Below are positions 45,103 through 55,612 of a stretch of 64,000 bases of DNA, piece by piece. How positions within the stretch are numbered: position 1 is the first letter of the stretch; every line of letters begins with the position of its first letter. Under the pieces are notes generated by a model. It had not been told where the DNA came from, did no database searches, and was given only the letters and a program-made list of their open reading frames with translations. The position numbers and the translations under genes were made by a program. The stretch comes from Candidatus Blochmannia vicinus (GTDB lineage: Bacteria; Pseudomonadota; Gammaproteobacteria; Enterobacterales; Enterobacteriaceae), in the NCBI RefSeq assembly GCF_023586525.1, contig NZ_CP097763.1, positions 682,001 through 746,000 of the forward strand, given 5' to 3'.

Positions 45103-46128
45103 AAAATAAATTATTGCACGTACGTTTTTATTATTGCACAGATCATATCATTAAACTACACACGTCAACTTTTGTACATAGGGCATCTGGAGTCCGTATG
45201 CAAATATAATATATTGTGCTTTTTATATAAAAAATATAAATAAAATCAATCTTGATTATACTATTTAATTTAAGGTGTAAATATAAATAAAATAATATTA
45301 CATCAATTTAATAAATGATTACTACATCTTCTTCAAGACAAAATATCCAAGCAATTTTTCAAATTAAACATAATAGCTCTTCTGGTACTATATAAAGATA
45401 AAAAACACTATCAGTATTTATATACTCACAATTATCTATATTATAAACATGAAATATTCACATATCTTTTATTAATAAAAGATTACCAAAAATTAAGTAA
45501 CACAATGACTAACATATTAAAAAATTACTTACCTCTTATAGTTATTAATTCTGTATAACTATACATCTAAGATCATTATAAATAAATATTCCTGAATAAC
45601 TATTATTAGTTTCTAATTTATCTATATAAATTGAAATCATTTTTATAACAAAAATATTTTTCTTAAAATAAACATCAACCACTTTCAAAATAAAATCATC
45701 ATTTTTTCTAATATATATTTCGGTTAAATTAAATTTGAAAATATATTATTAACATTATTAATTTTTAATAAATAATATTCAAATTAAAATAAACAATATT
45801 TATTATTTTACTTATTTACTCTAAAATCAAAATATAATTAATATATTTTTAGATCATTTAATTAATTCGATATTCATCTAAAATGAATATATGATAATTA
45901 CCTACTATACTTTCAATAAAATAAATAATTATTTTTAATATTAAAAATAATTATTTATTTTATTGAAACATTAAAAACACTAAATATTTTTAAACAAACA
46001 AAAATTATTTAAAACCAAAAATTTAATTAAAAACAAAATTTTAAAATCACTGAAATTTTAATAAATATTAAATTATACACCAACCTTCTAATAAATAATT
46101 ATTTATTCTTCTTTTCATAATGTTCAAT
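45103..46128. other. Long non-coding spacer before lon
   Basis: Just over 1 kb without a supportable gene. E. coli has clpX before lon, and pmbA elsewhere, so this is a rearrangement junction with lost genes. There is a GGAG followed by ATG at about 45197 that stops after three codons, perhaps a relic. It contains a 20-bp palindrome (45464-45483), an 8-bp hairpin (45870-45890) and the 58-bp perfect palindrome at 45911-45968. Confidence 0.6.
45911..45968. repeat. Perfect 58-bp palindrome
   Basis: All 29 base pairs from 45911/45968 inward to 45939/45940 are complementary, with no central spacer; pairing fails at 45910/45969. It begins TTTCAATAAAATAAATAATT and is nearly all A and T. As RNA it would form a long hairpin on either strand. 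It may serve as a bidirectional terminator between pmbA and lon (T-rich arms but no clean T tail) or be a replication-generated inverted duplication. Confidence 0.9.
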
Positions 46129-46157
46129 ATTGAAATATAATTAATTCGTCCCCATAT
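46129..46157 (+). promoter_or_regulatory. Heat-shock (sigma-32 type) promoter of lon
   Basis: ATTGAAA (46129-46135), a 14-base spacer and CCCCATAT (46150-46157) closely match the sigma-32 consensus CTTGAAA-N(13-14)-CCCCATNT. E. coli lon has a heat-shock promoter with the same CCCCATAT box. A run of four C is rare in this spacer. A second possible start is an extended -10, TG-T-TATAAT at 46205-46213. Confidence 0.65.
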
Positions 46158-46244
46158 CCTTTGAATATCTAGTTAATAAAGATGATACAACTAAATATTT
46201 AAAGTGTTATAATGTAGAAAGCTTTAACCAAGAGAGATGGCTCT

Positions 46245-48608
46245 ATGAATAGTGAGCAACCTGAAAGCATTGAAATACCTGTATTACCTCTGCGCGATGT
46301 AGTGGTGTATCCACATATGGTAATTCCGTTGTTTGTTGGCCGGGACAAATCAATTCGATGTCTCGAATCTGCTATGAATGATGATAAAAAAGTTATGTTA
46401 GTAGCTCAAAAAGAAGCATCAACTGATGAACCAAACATTAATGATCTTTTTTCAGTTGGAACAATATCCATGATATTGCAGATGCTAAAACTACCAGATG
46501 GAACAGTTAAGGTATTAGTTGAAGGATTGACACGGGCTCGTATCATCGAATTAACTGATACCGGAAACCATTTTAAAGCGGATGTAAGCTCTTTACAACC
46601 TAAAACATTAAACGAACGTGAACAAGAAATACTAATGCGTGCTGTTATTAATCAATTTGAAGGATACCTTAAACTTAACAAAAAAATACCACCCGAAGTT
46701 TTAGTGTCATTAAACAACATTAATAATGCAGATCGTCTTGCTGACACTATTGCTGCTCATATGCCACTAAAATTAAATAATAAACAATCAATATTAGAAA
46801 TGTCAGATGTTACAGAACGATTAGAATATTTAATAGCAATGATGGAATCAGAAATTGAATTACTGCAAATTGAAAAACGTATTCGAAATCGTGTAAAAAA
46901 ACAAATGGAAAAAAGTCAACGCGAGTATTACTTAAATGAACAAATGAAAGCTATCCAAAAAGAATTAGGAGAATTAGACGATATAATTGATGAAAATGAA
47001 ACTCTTAAACGTAAAATAGAAACGGCTAAAATGCCTAAAGAAGCACGAGATAAAGTAGAATCAGAGTGGCAAAAATTAAAATTAATGTCTCCTATGTCGG
47101 CTGAAGCTACTGTGGTGCGCGGATATATTGATTGGATATTATCAGTACCATGGCATGCAAGAAGTAAAATGAAAAAAAATATACTTAAAGCTCAAGAAAG
47201 TCTGGATAAAGATCATTATGGATTAGAGCGTGTTAAGGATCGCATTTTAGAATATTTAGCGGTACAAAATAGAATAAATAAAATAAAAGGACCTATTTTA
47301 TGTTTAGTAGGGCCACCTGGAGTAGGGAAAACTTCACTTGGGCAATCTATTGCTAAAGCCACTGGACGTAAATATATACGTATGGCTTTAGGCGGCATGC
47401 GTGACGAAGCTGAAATTAGAGGCCATCGTCGTACTTATATTGGATCTATGCCTGGTAAACTTATACAAAAGATGTCTAAAGTTGGCGTAAGAAATCCTTT
47501 ATTTCTTTTAGATGAAATAGATAAAATGTCTTTAGATATGCGCGGGGATCCAGCTGCTGCCTTACTAGAAGTGTTAGATCCCGAACAAAATACTGCTTTC
47601 AATGATCATTACTTAGAAATAGATTACGATTTATCTGACGTTATGTTTGTCGCTACTTCTAATTCAATGAATATCCCAAGTCCTTTATTAGATCGAATGG
47701 AAGTAATACGCTTATCTGGTTATACTGAAGATGAGAAATTAAATATAGCACGACAACACTTATTGACTAAACAAATACAACGTAATGCTTTAAAACCAGA
47801 AGAATTAACCATTAAAGATGACGCTTTAATAGGAATTATTCGACACTATACACGTGAAGCTGGAGTACGTAATTTAGAACGTGAAATTTCTAAATTATGT
47901 AGAAAAACAGTTAAAATGCTATTAATGAATAAAAAAATTAAATATATAACCATTGATAAAAAAAATTTAAAAAATTTCCTTGGTGTACAACGTTATGATT
48001 GCACCCAAGCAGACCTAAAAAACCGTGTTGGACAAGTAACTGGGCTGGCTTGGACTGAAGTAGGAGGAGATCTGTTAACGATTGAAACTGCTTGTGTTCC
48101 TGGAAAAGGAAAGTTAACTTACACCGGTTCATTAGGTGAAGTTATGCAAGAATCTATTCAAGCTGCATTAACTGTAGTACGAGCACGTGCAGATAAACTA
48201 GGAATTAACACTGATTTTTACGATAAAAAAGATATTCATGTACATGTTCCTGAAGGAGCGACACCAAAAGATGGACCGAGCGCAGGAATTGCTATGTGTA
48301 CCGCTTTAGTTTCTTGTTTAACAGGAAATTCTGTTAAATCTAGCGTAGCTATGACGGGAGAAATAACTTTAAGAGGACAAGTGTTGCCTATCGGAGGTTT
48401 AAAAGAAAAACTACTAGCAGCACATCGAGGAGGTATTAAAACAGTATTAATACCGTATGAAAATAAAAGAGACCTAGAAGATATGCCTGCCATTGTAGTA
48501 AATAACTTAAATATTCATCCAGTAAAGCAAATAGATGAAGTTTTAATATTAGCGCTCCAAAATGCCCCATTTAATCATGAAACCACACCTAACACATCAT
48601 TAACATAA
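46245..48608 (+). CDS. lon: ATP-dependent protease Lon
   Basis: Lon degrades damaged and regulatory proteins. The 787 residues align with E. coli (784) with the same numbering: Walker [10 protein letters not shown] with K362, catalytic S679 in [11 protein letters not shown], and the catalytic lysine in [11 protein letters not shown]. The N-terminal substrate domain ([20 protein letters not shown]) and the coiled region are complete. A GAGAGA ribosome-binding site precedes the ATG. In E. coli clpX precedes and hupB follows; neither is present here. Confidence 0.98.
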   Translation: MNSEQPESIEIPVLPLRDVVVYPHMVIPLFVGRDKSIRCLESAMNDDKKVMLVAQKEASTDEPNINDLFSVGTISMILQMLKLPDGTVKVLVEGLTRARIIELTDTGNHFKADVSSLQPKTLNEREQEILMRAVINQFEGYLKLNKKIPPEVLVSLNNINNADRLADTIAAHMPLKLNNKQSILEMSDVTERLEYLIAMMESEIELLQIEKRIRNRVKKQMEKSQREYYLNEQMKAIQKELGELDDIIDENETLKRKIETAKMPKEARDKVESEWQKLKLMSPMSAEATVVRGYIDWILSVPWHARSKMKKNILKAQESLDKDHYGLERVKDRILEYLAVQNRINKIKGPILCLVGPPGVGKTSLGQSIAKATGRKYIRMALGGMRDEAEIRGHRRTYIGSMPGKLIQKMSKVGVRNPLFLLDEIDKMSLDMRGDPAAALLEVLDPEQNTAFNDHYLEIDYDLSDVMFVATSNSMNIPSPLLDRMEVIRLSGYTEDEKLNIARQHLLTKQIQRNALKPEELTIKDDALIGIIRHYTREAGVRNLEREISKLCRKTVKMLLMNKKIKYITIDKKNLKNFLGVQRYDCTQADLKNRVGQVTGLAWTEVGGDLLTIETACVPGKGKLTYTGSLGEVMQESIQAALTVVRARADKLGINTDFYDKKDIHVHVPEGATPKDGPSAGIAMCTALVSCLTGNSVKSSVAMTGEITLRGQVLPIGGLKEKLLAAHRGGIKTVLIPYENKRDLEDMPAIVVNNLNIHPVKQIDEVLILALQNAPFNHETTPNTSLT

Positions 48609-49274
48609 AATATCTTCACAAAATATAAAAAATGAAACGTATACTTCTTATTATGTAACCGATATATATCGATAAATTTACAAAAAATTACAGATACGAA
48701 TTTGAATTATTAAAATAAGATATGTTTTAAATATTAGTAAATTACCATAATTCTAATGAGAACTTTTGATTTTAATTGCTGAATTTTTAAAAGATAAAAA
48801 CACTCTATTTTAATAAAACCAACGTTTTTTCATATTAAGAAGCCACAATATAACTACTTAATCATGTCTCCACCTATTCAAATTTAATCACAAACTATTT
48901 AAATATAATATTTTATTAAAATTGTATATTAAACAAGTTGTATTTTTTTAAATAAACAACAATCTTGACAGTTATCAAGATGATATACATAAAAAAATTA
49001 TAAAATAACTACACTATTAACTATCGATTATAAAATATGATTAATAATTTTTATAAAACTAGTCAAATATTTTTTAACAAAAAAATTTTAAATCTTTAAA
49101 CCATGATAAATGAATACACAAATCATACTATCTAAAATAACTAAAAATTAAATTTATCTCATAAAATATCTATGAACTAATTTTTAATATTCAAAATTTA
49201 CTACATTACAGCATTTACGAACAAAAAATATCTTATATTTAAATTATATTTAAACTTAAATATATAATTATTTC
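48609..49274. other. Spacer lon/ffs
   Basis: About 670 AT-rich bases where E. coli has hupB, ppiD and many other genes. I see no open frame or RNA gene. A small hairpin (ATCTTGA 48962-48968 with TCAAGAT 48975-48981) and a TTGACA (48965-48970) are present, but no good -10 follows at the right spacing. Confidence 0.5.
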
Positions 49275-49303
49275 TTGAAAAATTTAAGATTATCGCAGAT
49301 AAT
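49275..49303 (+). promoter_or_regulatory. Sigma-70 promoter of ffs
   Basis: TTGAAA (49275-49280), exactly 17 bases, then GATAAT (49298-49303). Initiation about eight bases on falls at the GGG that starts the SRP RNA (49312), so little or no 5' trimming is needed. The -10 also lies in the right arm of a 9-bp hairpin (AAGATTATC/GATAATCTT, 49286-49306). Confidence 0.7.
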
Positions 49304-49311
49304 CTTTAAAA

Positions 49312-49411
49312 GGGATGCTATTAAATTATGCATAATAGCTTTCGTAAAACCGGTCAGGTCTGGAAGGAAGCAGCCGTAGCGAAAATTAAAATGCTTCTTT
49401 ATTAGTATCCC
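49312..49411 (+). ncRNA. ffs: Signal recognition particle RNA (4.5S RNA)
   Basis: The conserved SRP core GGTCAGGTCTGGAAGGAAGC followed by AGCC (49352-49375) contains the GGAA tetraloop and the asymmetric loop bound by Ffh. Ends GGGATGCTA (49312-49320) and TAGTATCCC (49403-49411) pair over nine positions with one G-U, giving a hairpin of about 100 bases, as in short bacterial SRP RNAs. It lies between lon and apt, matching the E. coli order. Its own promoter and a likely terminator flank it. Confidence 0.96.
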
Positions 49412-49429
49412 GATAAAATAAACGATTGT

Positions 49430-49456
49430 TATTATCATTGATAATATGATTTTTTA
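49430..49456 (+). terminator. Probable terminator of ffs
   Basis: TATTATC (49430-49436) and GATAATA (49440-49446) form a 7-bp stem with a 3-base loop, followed by TGATTTTTTATT. The stem is weak but the T tract is good, and it lies 19 bases after the RNA end. Confidence 0.5.
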
Positions 49457-50104
49457 TTCTCACTATAATACCTATTAATAAAAAATTATTTCTTATTTTA
49501 AACAAATAGATAATAAAAAATAAATAATTAAAATCTAATTTTATTAAACGATGATATATTTTTACTTCTTCAAAAAATTATATTACTATAGTTATACTTA
49601 ACCAAAATATTAAGTATACAATTTTTTAATTATAAATTTAATAAAATATAATTATTAAATTTATAAGAACTAATAATTTTAAACCCTTAAAATATATATT
49701 TTTATAATATAAATTATAACTTACAAAAAATATTTAAATAATTAAATAATAACCAAAATTATTTAAATAGTACATTTATTTATACAAAATCATTAATTAT
49801 ATTGTTTATCAAAAGTATTCAAAAAATTTGATTTTATAATTAATTAAATTTAAATATACTGATGTAAATTTATTTAACTAACAAAATAATACAACTGTTT
49901 ATGATATCCAATCATCTGAACATGTAATAAATATATATTTTATTATGTAATAAATTTTAATTTTTTAAATAATAAAATAACTTATATAAAATATAGAATT
50001 AATACTTATAATCACAATATTATAAAGTTTATAATACACACAATCTTTATATAGATATATAATTTACAATTTAAATTATTTTTTATATTTTGGAATCAAA
50101 TATG
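49457..50104. other. Spacer ffs/apt
   Basis: About 650 bases, almost all A and T, with no open frame or RNA gene. In E. coli the acrAB, mscK and priC genes and others lie here. The apt promoter should be near the right end, but many TATAAT-like words make a choice impossible. Confidence 0.5.
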
Positions 50105-50656
50105 ATGCATGTTATGGATCAACAATTAGAATTAATCAAGAAAAATATTAAATTTGTACCTAATTACCCAAAACAAGGCATTCTATTTCGCGATATAACT
50201 GAATTATTAAAAAATCCACAAGCATATTCAACAAGCATTACTCTTCTAGCCCAGCATTATAAAAACTATAAATTAACTAAAGTAGTGGGCATAGAAGCAA
50301 GAGGATTTCTATTTAGCGCTCCATTGGCATTAATATTGAAGCTAGGTTTTGTTCCTGCTCGAAAATCAGGAAGATTACCGCGCGAAACTATTAGTGAGCC
50401 ATATATTTTAGAATATGATAGTGGATGCCTAGAAATACACGCTGATTCTATTAAACCAGGCGATAAAGTTCTAATTATAGATGATTTATTAGCAACGGGC
50501 GGAACAATTGCAGCAGTAGTAAAACTAATCAGACGATTAGGAGGAGAAGTAAACCATGCCGGATTTATAATAAATTTAGAAAATTTAGGTGGTAAATCAT
50601 TATTAAAAAAAATAGGAATAAATTCTTATAGTTTAGTAATGTTTTCTGATTATTAA
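50105..50656 (+). CDS. apt: Adenine phosphoribosyltransferase
   Basis: Apt salvages adenine to AMP with PRPP. The PRPP-binding motif [13 protein letters not shown] is intact, and [19 protein letters not shown] and [17 protein letters not shown] match E. coli. I chose the ATG at 50105 because it gives 183 residues, the same as E. coli, and lies nine bases after GGAA; the ATG at 50102 and an upstream TTG at 50090 are alternatives. It lies just before dnaX, as in E. coli. Confidence 0.95.
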   Translation: MHVMDQQLELIKKNIKFVPNYPKQGILFRDITELLKNPQAYSTSITLLAQHYKNYKLTKVVGIEARGFLFSAPLALILKLGFVPARKSGRLPRETISEPYILEYDSGCLEIHADSIKPGDKVLIIDDLLATGGTIAAVVKLIRRLGGEVNHAGFIINLENLGGKSLLKKIGINSYSLVMFSDY

Positions 50657-50723
50657 AACATATTCGCTAAACCAATTAGATTTAATTCTTCCATTTATAG
50701 TATTATTATATGAGTTGTACATT

Positions 50724-52790
50724 ATGAACTATCAAGTACTTGCCCGTAAGTGGCGTCCAAAAAAATTTGCTGACATTGTAGGACAAAACCATGTTATTAA
50801 AGCAATTACACATAGTTTTGCATTAAATAAAATTCACCAAGCTTATATATTGACCGGTACAAGAGGAGTAGGAAAAACAACTATTGCCCGATTGTTTGCA
50901 AAAGGATTAAACTGCGAACAAGGATTAACCTATAATATGTGCGGGCAATGCAGTAATTGCCAAGATATCGAATTAGGCTGTTTTATTGATCTTATTGAAA
51001 TAGATGCTGCATCACGTACTAAAGTAGAAGATACCAGAGAATTCCTAAACAACGTACAATACACACCATCACGAGGTCGCTTTAAAGTATACCTCATAGA
51101 TGAAGTGCACATGTTATCACGTCACAGTTTTAATGCTTTATTAAAAACATTAGAAGAACCGCCTACACATGTTAAATTTATTTTAATTACTACCGAATAT
51201 CAAAAATTACCAGCAACCATATTATCTCGATGTCTACAATTTTGTTTAAAACCACTAAGTATCTCTCACATTATAACTCAACTAACACATATCCTTAATA
51301 AAGAAAACATAAAAATAGAGTCCTCTGCTTTAGAAATATTAGCTCACGCATCAAGAGGAAGCATGCGTGACGCACTTAGTTTAGTTGAACAAGCTATTGT
51401 ATTAGGAAATAACGAAATAACCAATAATACCATTGATAATATGTTTGGTATATTAAATATTGAATATCCGTTATCTTTAATTGAAAACTTAATAAACGGA
51501 AGTATGCATGATGTAATGCTCCAAATTGAAAACTATGAAGTTTTAGGAATTGACTGGGATAATCTTTTAAGTGAAATGCTTACCATCTTACAAAAAATAG
51601 CTATAGATCAATTTCTATTAAATTCTATAAAAAAAGAAAATAATAATACTATAACACAATATATAAACCAACGCATACATAAACTAAGTAATCATATTAC
51701 TCCAGAAAATATACAATTATATTATCAAATATTTCTATTAGGTCGCCGAGAATTACCTTATGCTCCTAACCATCGTATGGGAATAGAAATGACCATGCTG
51801 CGTGCATTTGCTTTTCGTCCAGATGAAAATATAACAAACAAAAAATATAATAATAATAATATATCTTCTAATTTTATTCATTCAAATAACAATCCTATAC
51901 CCAATACAAACAATAAACAACCTACTACTACTGATGGTACTCAAACAAAAAATGATAATCAAGATAAAAATCTATTACATACAGAAGATCAAAATGAAGT
52001 AAAAGATATCTTATGTTTAAATTTAAAAAAATCTAATGATAATAATACTAAAAACACTGAATCAAAACTACCACAACCTACATCTAACATTAATAATATA
52101 GATACTACTTCCAAAATATTGGAAGCTCGTTCAAAACTATTACAATATAAAGAAAATAATAAATCAAACATAACAGAAAAAACATCAAATTTAACCTTAC
52201 AATCTCAAAAAACAATAAAAGGAATATTAGAACGATTTTCCAATATTAATATGAACATTATAAAAAATAATTCTAATAGCATTAATAAAATTAATAAAGA
52301 TTTATCAGATTCTTTAGAATCCAACAAGAGTGACAGTCATAACAAAGACTGTAGTAAAAATCATCCAAATATGTCTAATTTCATAAAAGAAATACTTCAA
52401 CAAGCAATGAGAAACGACTCATGGACATCACAGATATATCAACTGGAATTACCAAAAACAGCAAAAAAATTAGTTATGAATTCTTGGCAAGAAAAAATTT
52501 CTTCGAATGAAATTTGTCTACACGTTCGTTCTAATTATCAACATTTAAATTCTATAAAATTACATAATACAATACAAGAATCCCTCAGCAATAATATCGG
52601 TATTCCGATTACATTGCATATAAAAAAAGATGATAATTGCGAGATAAAAACACCAATGGAACATATTTATATTTTATACAAAGAAAAAATATCAAAAATA
52701 AAACAAGAATTTTCAAACGATCCATATATTAAAATGATCAAAACTTTTTTTGACGCTAAAATCGACGAAAATGAGATTAAAATAATTTAA
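50724..52790 (+). CDS. dnaX: DNA polymerase III tau (and possibly gamma) subunit
   Basis: DnaX is the clamp-loader ATPase; tau also ties polymerases and helicase together. Start MNYQVLARKWRPKKFADIVG, Walker A GTRGVGKTT, a four-cysteine zinc module (C...CGQCSNC) and the DEVHMLSRHSFNALLKTLEE block are clear. Residues about 380-560 are a low-complexity Asn/Lys/Ser linker; the tau-specific domains then follow (MRNDSWTSQIYQLELPKTAK to the end). Length is 688 against 643. An A7 run at codons 434-436 (52025-52031) would, on -1 slippage, add one residue and stop, giving a 437-residue gamma-like protein. Confidence 0.96.
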   Translation: MNYQVLARKWRPKKFADIVGQNHVIKAITHSFALNKIHQAYILTGTRGVGKTTIARLFAKGLNCEQGLTYNMCGQCSNCQDIELGCFIDLIEIDAASRTKVEDTREFLNNVQYTPSRGRFKVYLIDEVHMLSRHSFNALLKTLEEPPTHVKFILITTEYQKLPATILSRCLQFCLKPLSISHIITQLTHILNKENIKIESSALEILAHASRGSMRDALSLVEQAIVLGNNEITNNTIDNMFGILNIEYPLSLIENLINGSMHDVMLQIENYEVLGIDWDNLLSEMLTILQKIAIDQFLLNSIKKENNNTITQYINQRIHKLSNHITPENIQLYYQIFLLGRRELPYAPNHRMGIEMTMLRAFAFRPDENITNKKYNNNNISSNFIHSNNNPIPNTNNKQPTTTDGTQTKNDNQDKNLLHTEDQNEVKDILCLNLKKSNDNNTKNTESKLPQPTSNINNIDTTSKILEARSKLLQYKENNKSNITEKTSNLTLQSQKTIKGILERFSNINMNIIKNNSNSINKINKDLSDSLESNKSDSHNKDCSKNHPNMSNFIKEILQQAMRNDSWTSQIYQLELPKTAKKLVMNSWQEKISSNEICLHVRSNYQHLNSIKLHNTIQESLSNNIGIPITLHIKKDDNCEIKTPMEHIYILYKEKISKIKQEFSNDPYIKMIKTFFDAKIDENEIKII
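52025..52036 (+). promoter_or_regulatory. Possible dnaX -1 slippage site
   Basis: In frame TTA AAA AAA TCT contains the heptamer A AAA AAA. After a -1 shift the reading is ATC TAA, so only one residue is added before a stop. In E. coli the site A AAA AAG at codons 428-430 also adds one residue before a stop. No strong downstream stem-loop is visible, so slippage might be by RNA polymerase. Confidence 0.4.
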
Positions 52791-53380
52791 TGCCAAGATA
52801 ATACTTACTAATTAAAACGTACTATTTATCTACTTATACATACAAATTAAATCAACATTTGATTGTTTGCGTATATATAATTCGTAATTACAATTGTTTA
52901 TTATCACTACAATAACGAAACCATAATCATATAATTGTTTATGTTGTGTATTTAATTATTAAAAATCAAATTTAAACCCACCACAAATATAATTTATCTT
53001 GTTAAGAACTATCTATTAAATAATTACAGTAAACAAAAATGAATTCGAAATTGTATACAAATACTTCCGAGGCATTTAAATATATTCTTTTATTTTTTAA
53101 TTAATCATTAATCACTGTTTACAATAACAATAATATGTACGATTAATGTGTTTTATCACATATAAAAATGTAATAAAATACACTCTTATAGTCTATAATA
53201 ATCAATTAATAAAATATAATAATCGATATTTAAATTTATGATATAATACTAACTTTAAGAATTAGTATAAAATTAACATCCTTTATATGTACATATTTAA
53301 ATAATACTCTCTTTATATCTGAAAATAAATGCGGTACATTATGAATATTATTTAATAATTTTAATCGAGAATTAACCTTT
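52791..53380. other. Spacer where ybaB-recR-htpG would lie
   Basis: These 590 AT-rich bases replace ybaB, recR and htpG of the E. coli order dnaX-ybaB-recR-htpG-adk. I see no open frame, RNA or notable repeat. The adk promoter is probably near the right end. Confidence 0.55.
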
Positions 53381-54043
53381 ATGCGTATTATATTTCTTGG
53401 GCCTCCTGGATCAGGAAAAGGGACGCAAGCTCATCTTATTTCAAATCAATATAACATCCCAAATATTTCTACAGGCACGATGTTACGTCAATCGTTTCCC
53501 AAAAATCCGTATCAACCTCATAACATTCAGAAAAATGTAATAAATGCGATGCATACCGGGAATTTAGTAAATGATGATTTTATAGTTCAATTAATTAATA
53601 GACGTATTAATAAAAATGATTGCTGTAACGGATTTTTATTAGATGGATTTCCTAGAACGATTCTACAAGCAGAATTTATGAACAAATATAAAATTTTTGT
53701 AAATTACATTATAGAATTCGTGGTATCAGACTCTATAGTCATTAATCGTATTACAGGTAGACGAATACATGTAGATTCTGGTAGAACATATCATACTCAA
53801 TTTAATCCGCCTAAAATTTATGGATTAGATGACATTACCGGCGAATCTTTGACTACCCGAAAAGATGACTGTGAACAAGCTATACGTAAACGATTAAACA
53901 ACTATTATCAATATACTGAACCAGTATTAGATTATTATCGAAACGAATCTAAATCTAAAAAAATAAAATATTTCTCTATTGATGGGAATCGAAAAATTAC
54001 TGAAATCTATGAAGAATTAATTAGTTTATTAACTAATAAATAA
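53381..54043 (+). CDS. adk: Adenylate kinase
   Basis: Adk interconverts AMP and ATP with ADP. P-loop GPPGSGKGT (residues 7-15), LLDGFPRT and the LID arginines (VINRITGRRIHVDSGRTYH; TTRKDD) are present. Length is 220 against 214. In the AMP-binding helix the usual STGDMLR reads STGTMLR, with T33 in place of a widely conserved aspartate, and the next turn (QSFPKNPYQPHN) differs from relatives. It is otherwise intact. Confidence 0.95.
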   Translation: MRIIFLGPPGSGKGTQAHLISNQYNIPNISTGTMLRQSFPKNPYQPHNIQKNVINAMHTGNLVNDDFIVQLINRRINKNDCCNGFLLDGFPRTILQAEFMNKYKIFVNYIIEFVVSDSIVINRITGRRIHVDSGRTYHTQFNPPKIYGLDDITGESLTTRKDDCEQAIRKRLNNYYQYTEPVLDYYRNESKSKKIKYFSIDGNRKITEIYEELISLLTNK

Positions 54044-54859
54044 CTAGTTATAATTGGCCACAATTTAATTAAAATAAACATAAATAACAACAATGTTAGA
54101 CTTATTATATATACGATTCTTACTAATTTATTCCCATAATTTTAAAATTAAGCACAATCCTAACTGTCATAATAAAATTTATGATTATATTTTACTTCAG
54201 CATAAAACATTAACTTAACTAAATAAAAAACCATCTATCATATCACTCAAAAATGCACACTACAATTTAAATAATAATTTATAAAAACCACCAATAAGCA
54301 TTAATTTCAATAAAATATAAAATATCATGCATAACTTCTACAATTATATAGAGCCATTGATAGAAAGTTTATAATAAACTATTATAAAATTTTATCTAAA
54401 AATTCAGCACAAAATGTAATAGAAATTTTCTATTTAAACATTAACAATGTATAATATCGCAAAATTCATCTAAAAACTTTTAAATCCCCACTCAAAATAT
54501 TAATCCTCTAAACAAAACCTCTTGTATAGTGTACAAACACAACGATGCGTAATTCTTCAAATATTAAATAGTAATAATATTTATGTATTATTTTCTTCAC
54601 AACATAGATTTAAAATTTTTTAACCAAACACTCATTCTATAGAAAAAATTAAATCTAATGATAATAACAACCCATATTTGAGTCAAATTACTACTTATCA
54701 GAAATTTTAAAAATTAAAAAATAAAACCCACTCAAAAATATTTAAAATAATCACAATAAATAATAATACCTAAACTAAAAATCCTCATATTACATTTCTT
54801 ATTTACGTTAGAAATATAATAAATTCATACGCCTTTCTTTAAAAAAATAAAAATATAAT
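54044..54859. other. Spacer adk/lpxH
   Basis: These 816 bases between convergent adk and lpxH hold no gene that I can support. E. coli has hemH, gsk and many other genes before lpxH. The 9-base word CACTCAAAA occurs three times (54244, 54489, 54729), probably by chance. Confidence 0.5.
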
Positions 54860-55612
54860 TTAACGTCTAACTGTTTTGTATATCGGAAATTCCATAAATA
54901 CGATATTATCGTTCTCTTCATTTATTTCTATCATTGATCCATATTTATTCCAACATCCTAACACCATTATATTTAATATATCTTTTTTAGATCTAAAAAT
55001 TTTATAAATCATTGGTTGATGAGTATGTCCATGAATCATAATCTCTGCATGATTCTTAATTAAGATATCTGTAGCCATTCTTAAATTAATATCCAATTTT
55101 TTTTTTGATTTACATTGTTTATGTCGTACACAACATGAACGTATGATACTAAAAATACGTAAACGTACAGATAACGGTAATAATAAAAATAACTTCTGTA
55201 CTACAATATGGCGAAAACATTTTCTGAACAGTCGATATGAATTATCATATGAACATAAAGTATCTCCATGTAAAATAACTATCTTTCTCCCTGATTCTAA
55301 TGTTAAAACTTGTTTTGAAGATAATAACGTCATTCCGCAAGCCTTAGCATACTCTTTCCCCAATAAAAAATCACGATTACCATGAATAAAATAACATGAA
55401 ATTTTTTTTTGATTTAATCTTTTTAACGCTTTAGCAATATTAATATGTAATGATTTACAATCATCGTCTCCTAACCAAACTTCAAATAAATCTCCTAAAA
55501 TGTAAAGGGCTCGAGCACGTATTGCACAATAATTTAAAAAATACAAAAACCCATCAGTGACATCTGGAGAATCTGAACACAAATGAATATCTGAGATAAA
55601 TAAAATTGACAT
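54860..55612 (-). CDS. lpxH: UDP-2,3-diacylglucosamine pyrophosphatase
   Basis: LpxH cleaves UDP-diacylglucosamine to lipid X, between LpxD and LpxB. The calcineurin-like metal motifs are all present: SDIHL at the start, GDLFEVW, GNRDFLLG, LHGDTLC and HGHTHQP. Length is 250 against 240 in E. coli. The segment after HGDT (CVRHKQCKSKKK) is Lys- and Cys-rich. A T9 run (55402-55410) lies within. It diverges from cysS; ppiB and purEK, nearby in E. coli, are not here. Confidence 0.94.
   Translation of the reverse strand: MSILFISDIHLCSDSPDVTDGFLYFLNYCAIRARALYILGDLFEVWLGDDDCKSLHINIAKALKRLNQKKISCYFIHGNRDFLLGKEYAKACGMTLLSSKQVLTLESGRKIVILHGDTLCSYDNSYRLFRKCFRHIVVQKLFLLLPLSVRLRIFSIIRSCCVRHKQCKSKKKLDINLRMATDILIKNHAEIMIHGHTHQPMIYKIFRSKKDILNIMVLGCWNKYGSMIEINEENDNIVFMEFPIYKTVRR

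Noticed and set aside
45464..45483. 20-bp palindrome ATCTTTTATTAATAAAAGAT
   Set aside because: Ten-base arms are expected several times in 64 kb of this composition; not notable apart from lying near the 58-bp palindrome.
54244..54737. CACTCAAAA three times at about 240-base spacing, as a repeat array
   Set aside because: The word is nine bases, the spacers and flanks share nothing, and there are no cas genes. Chance is the simplest reading.
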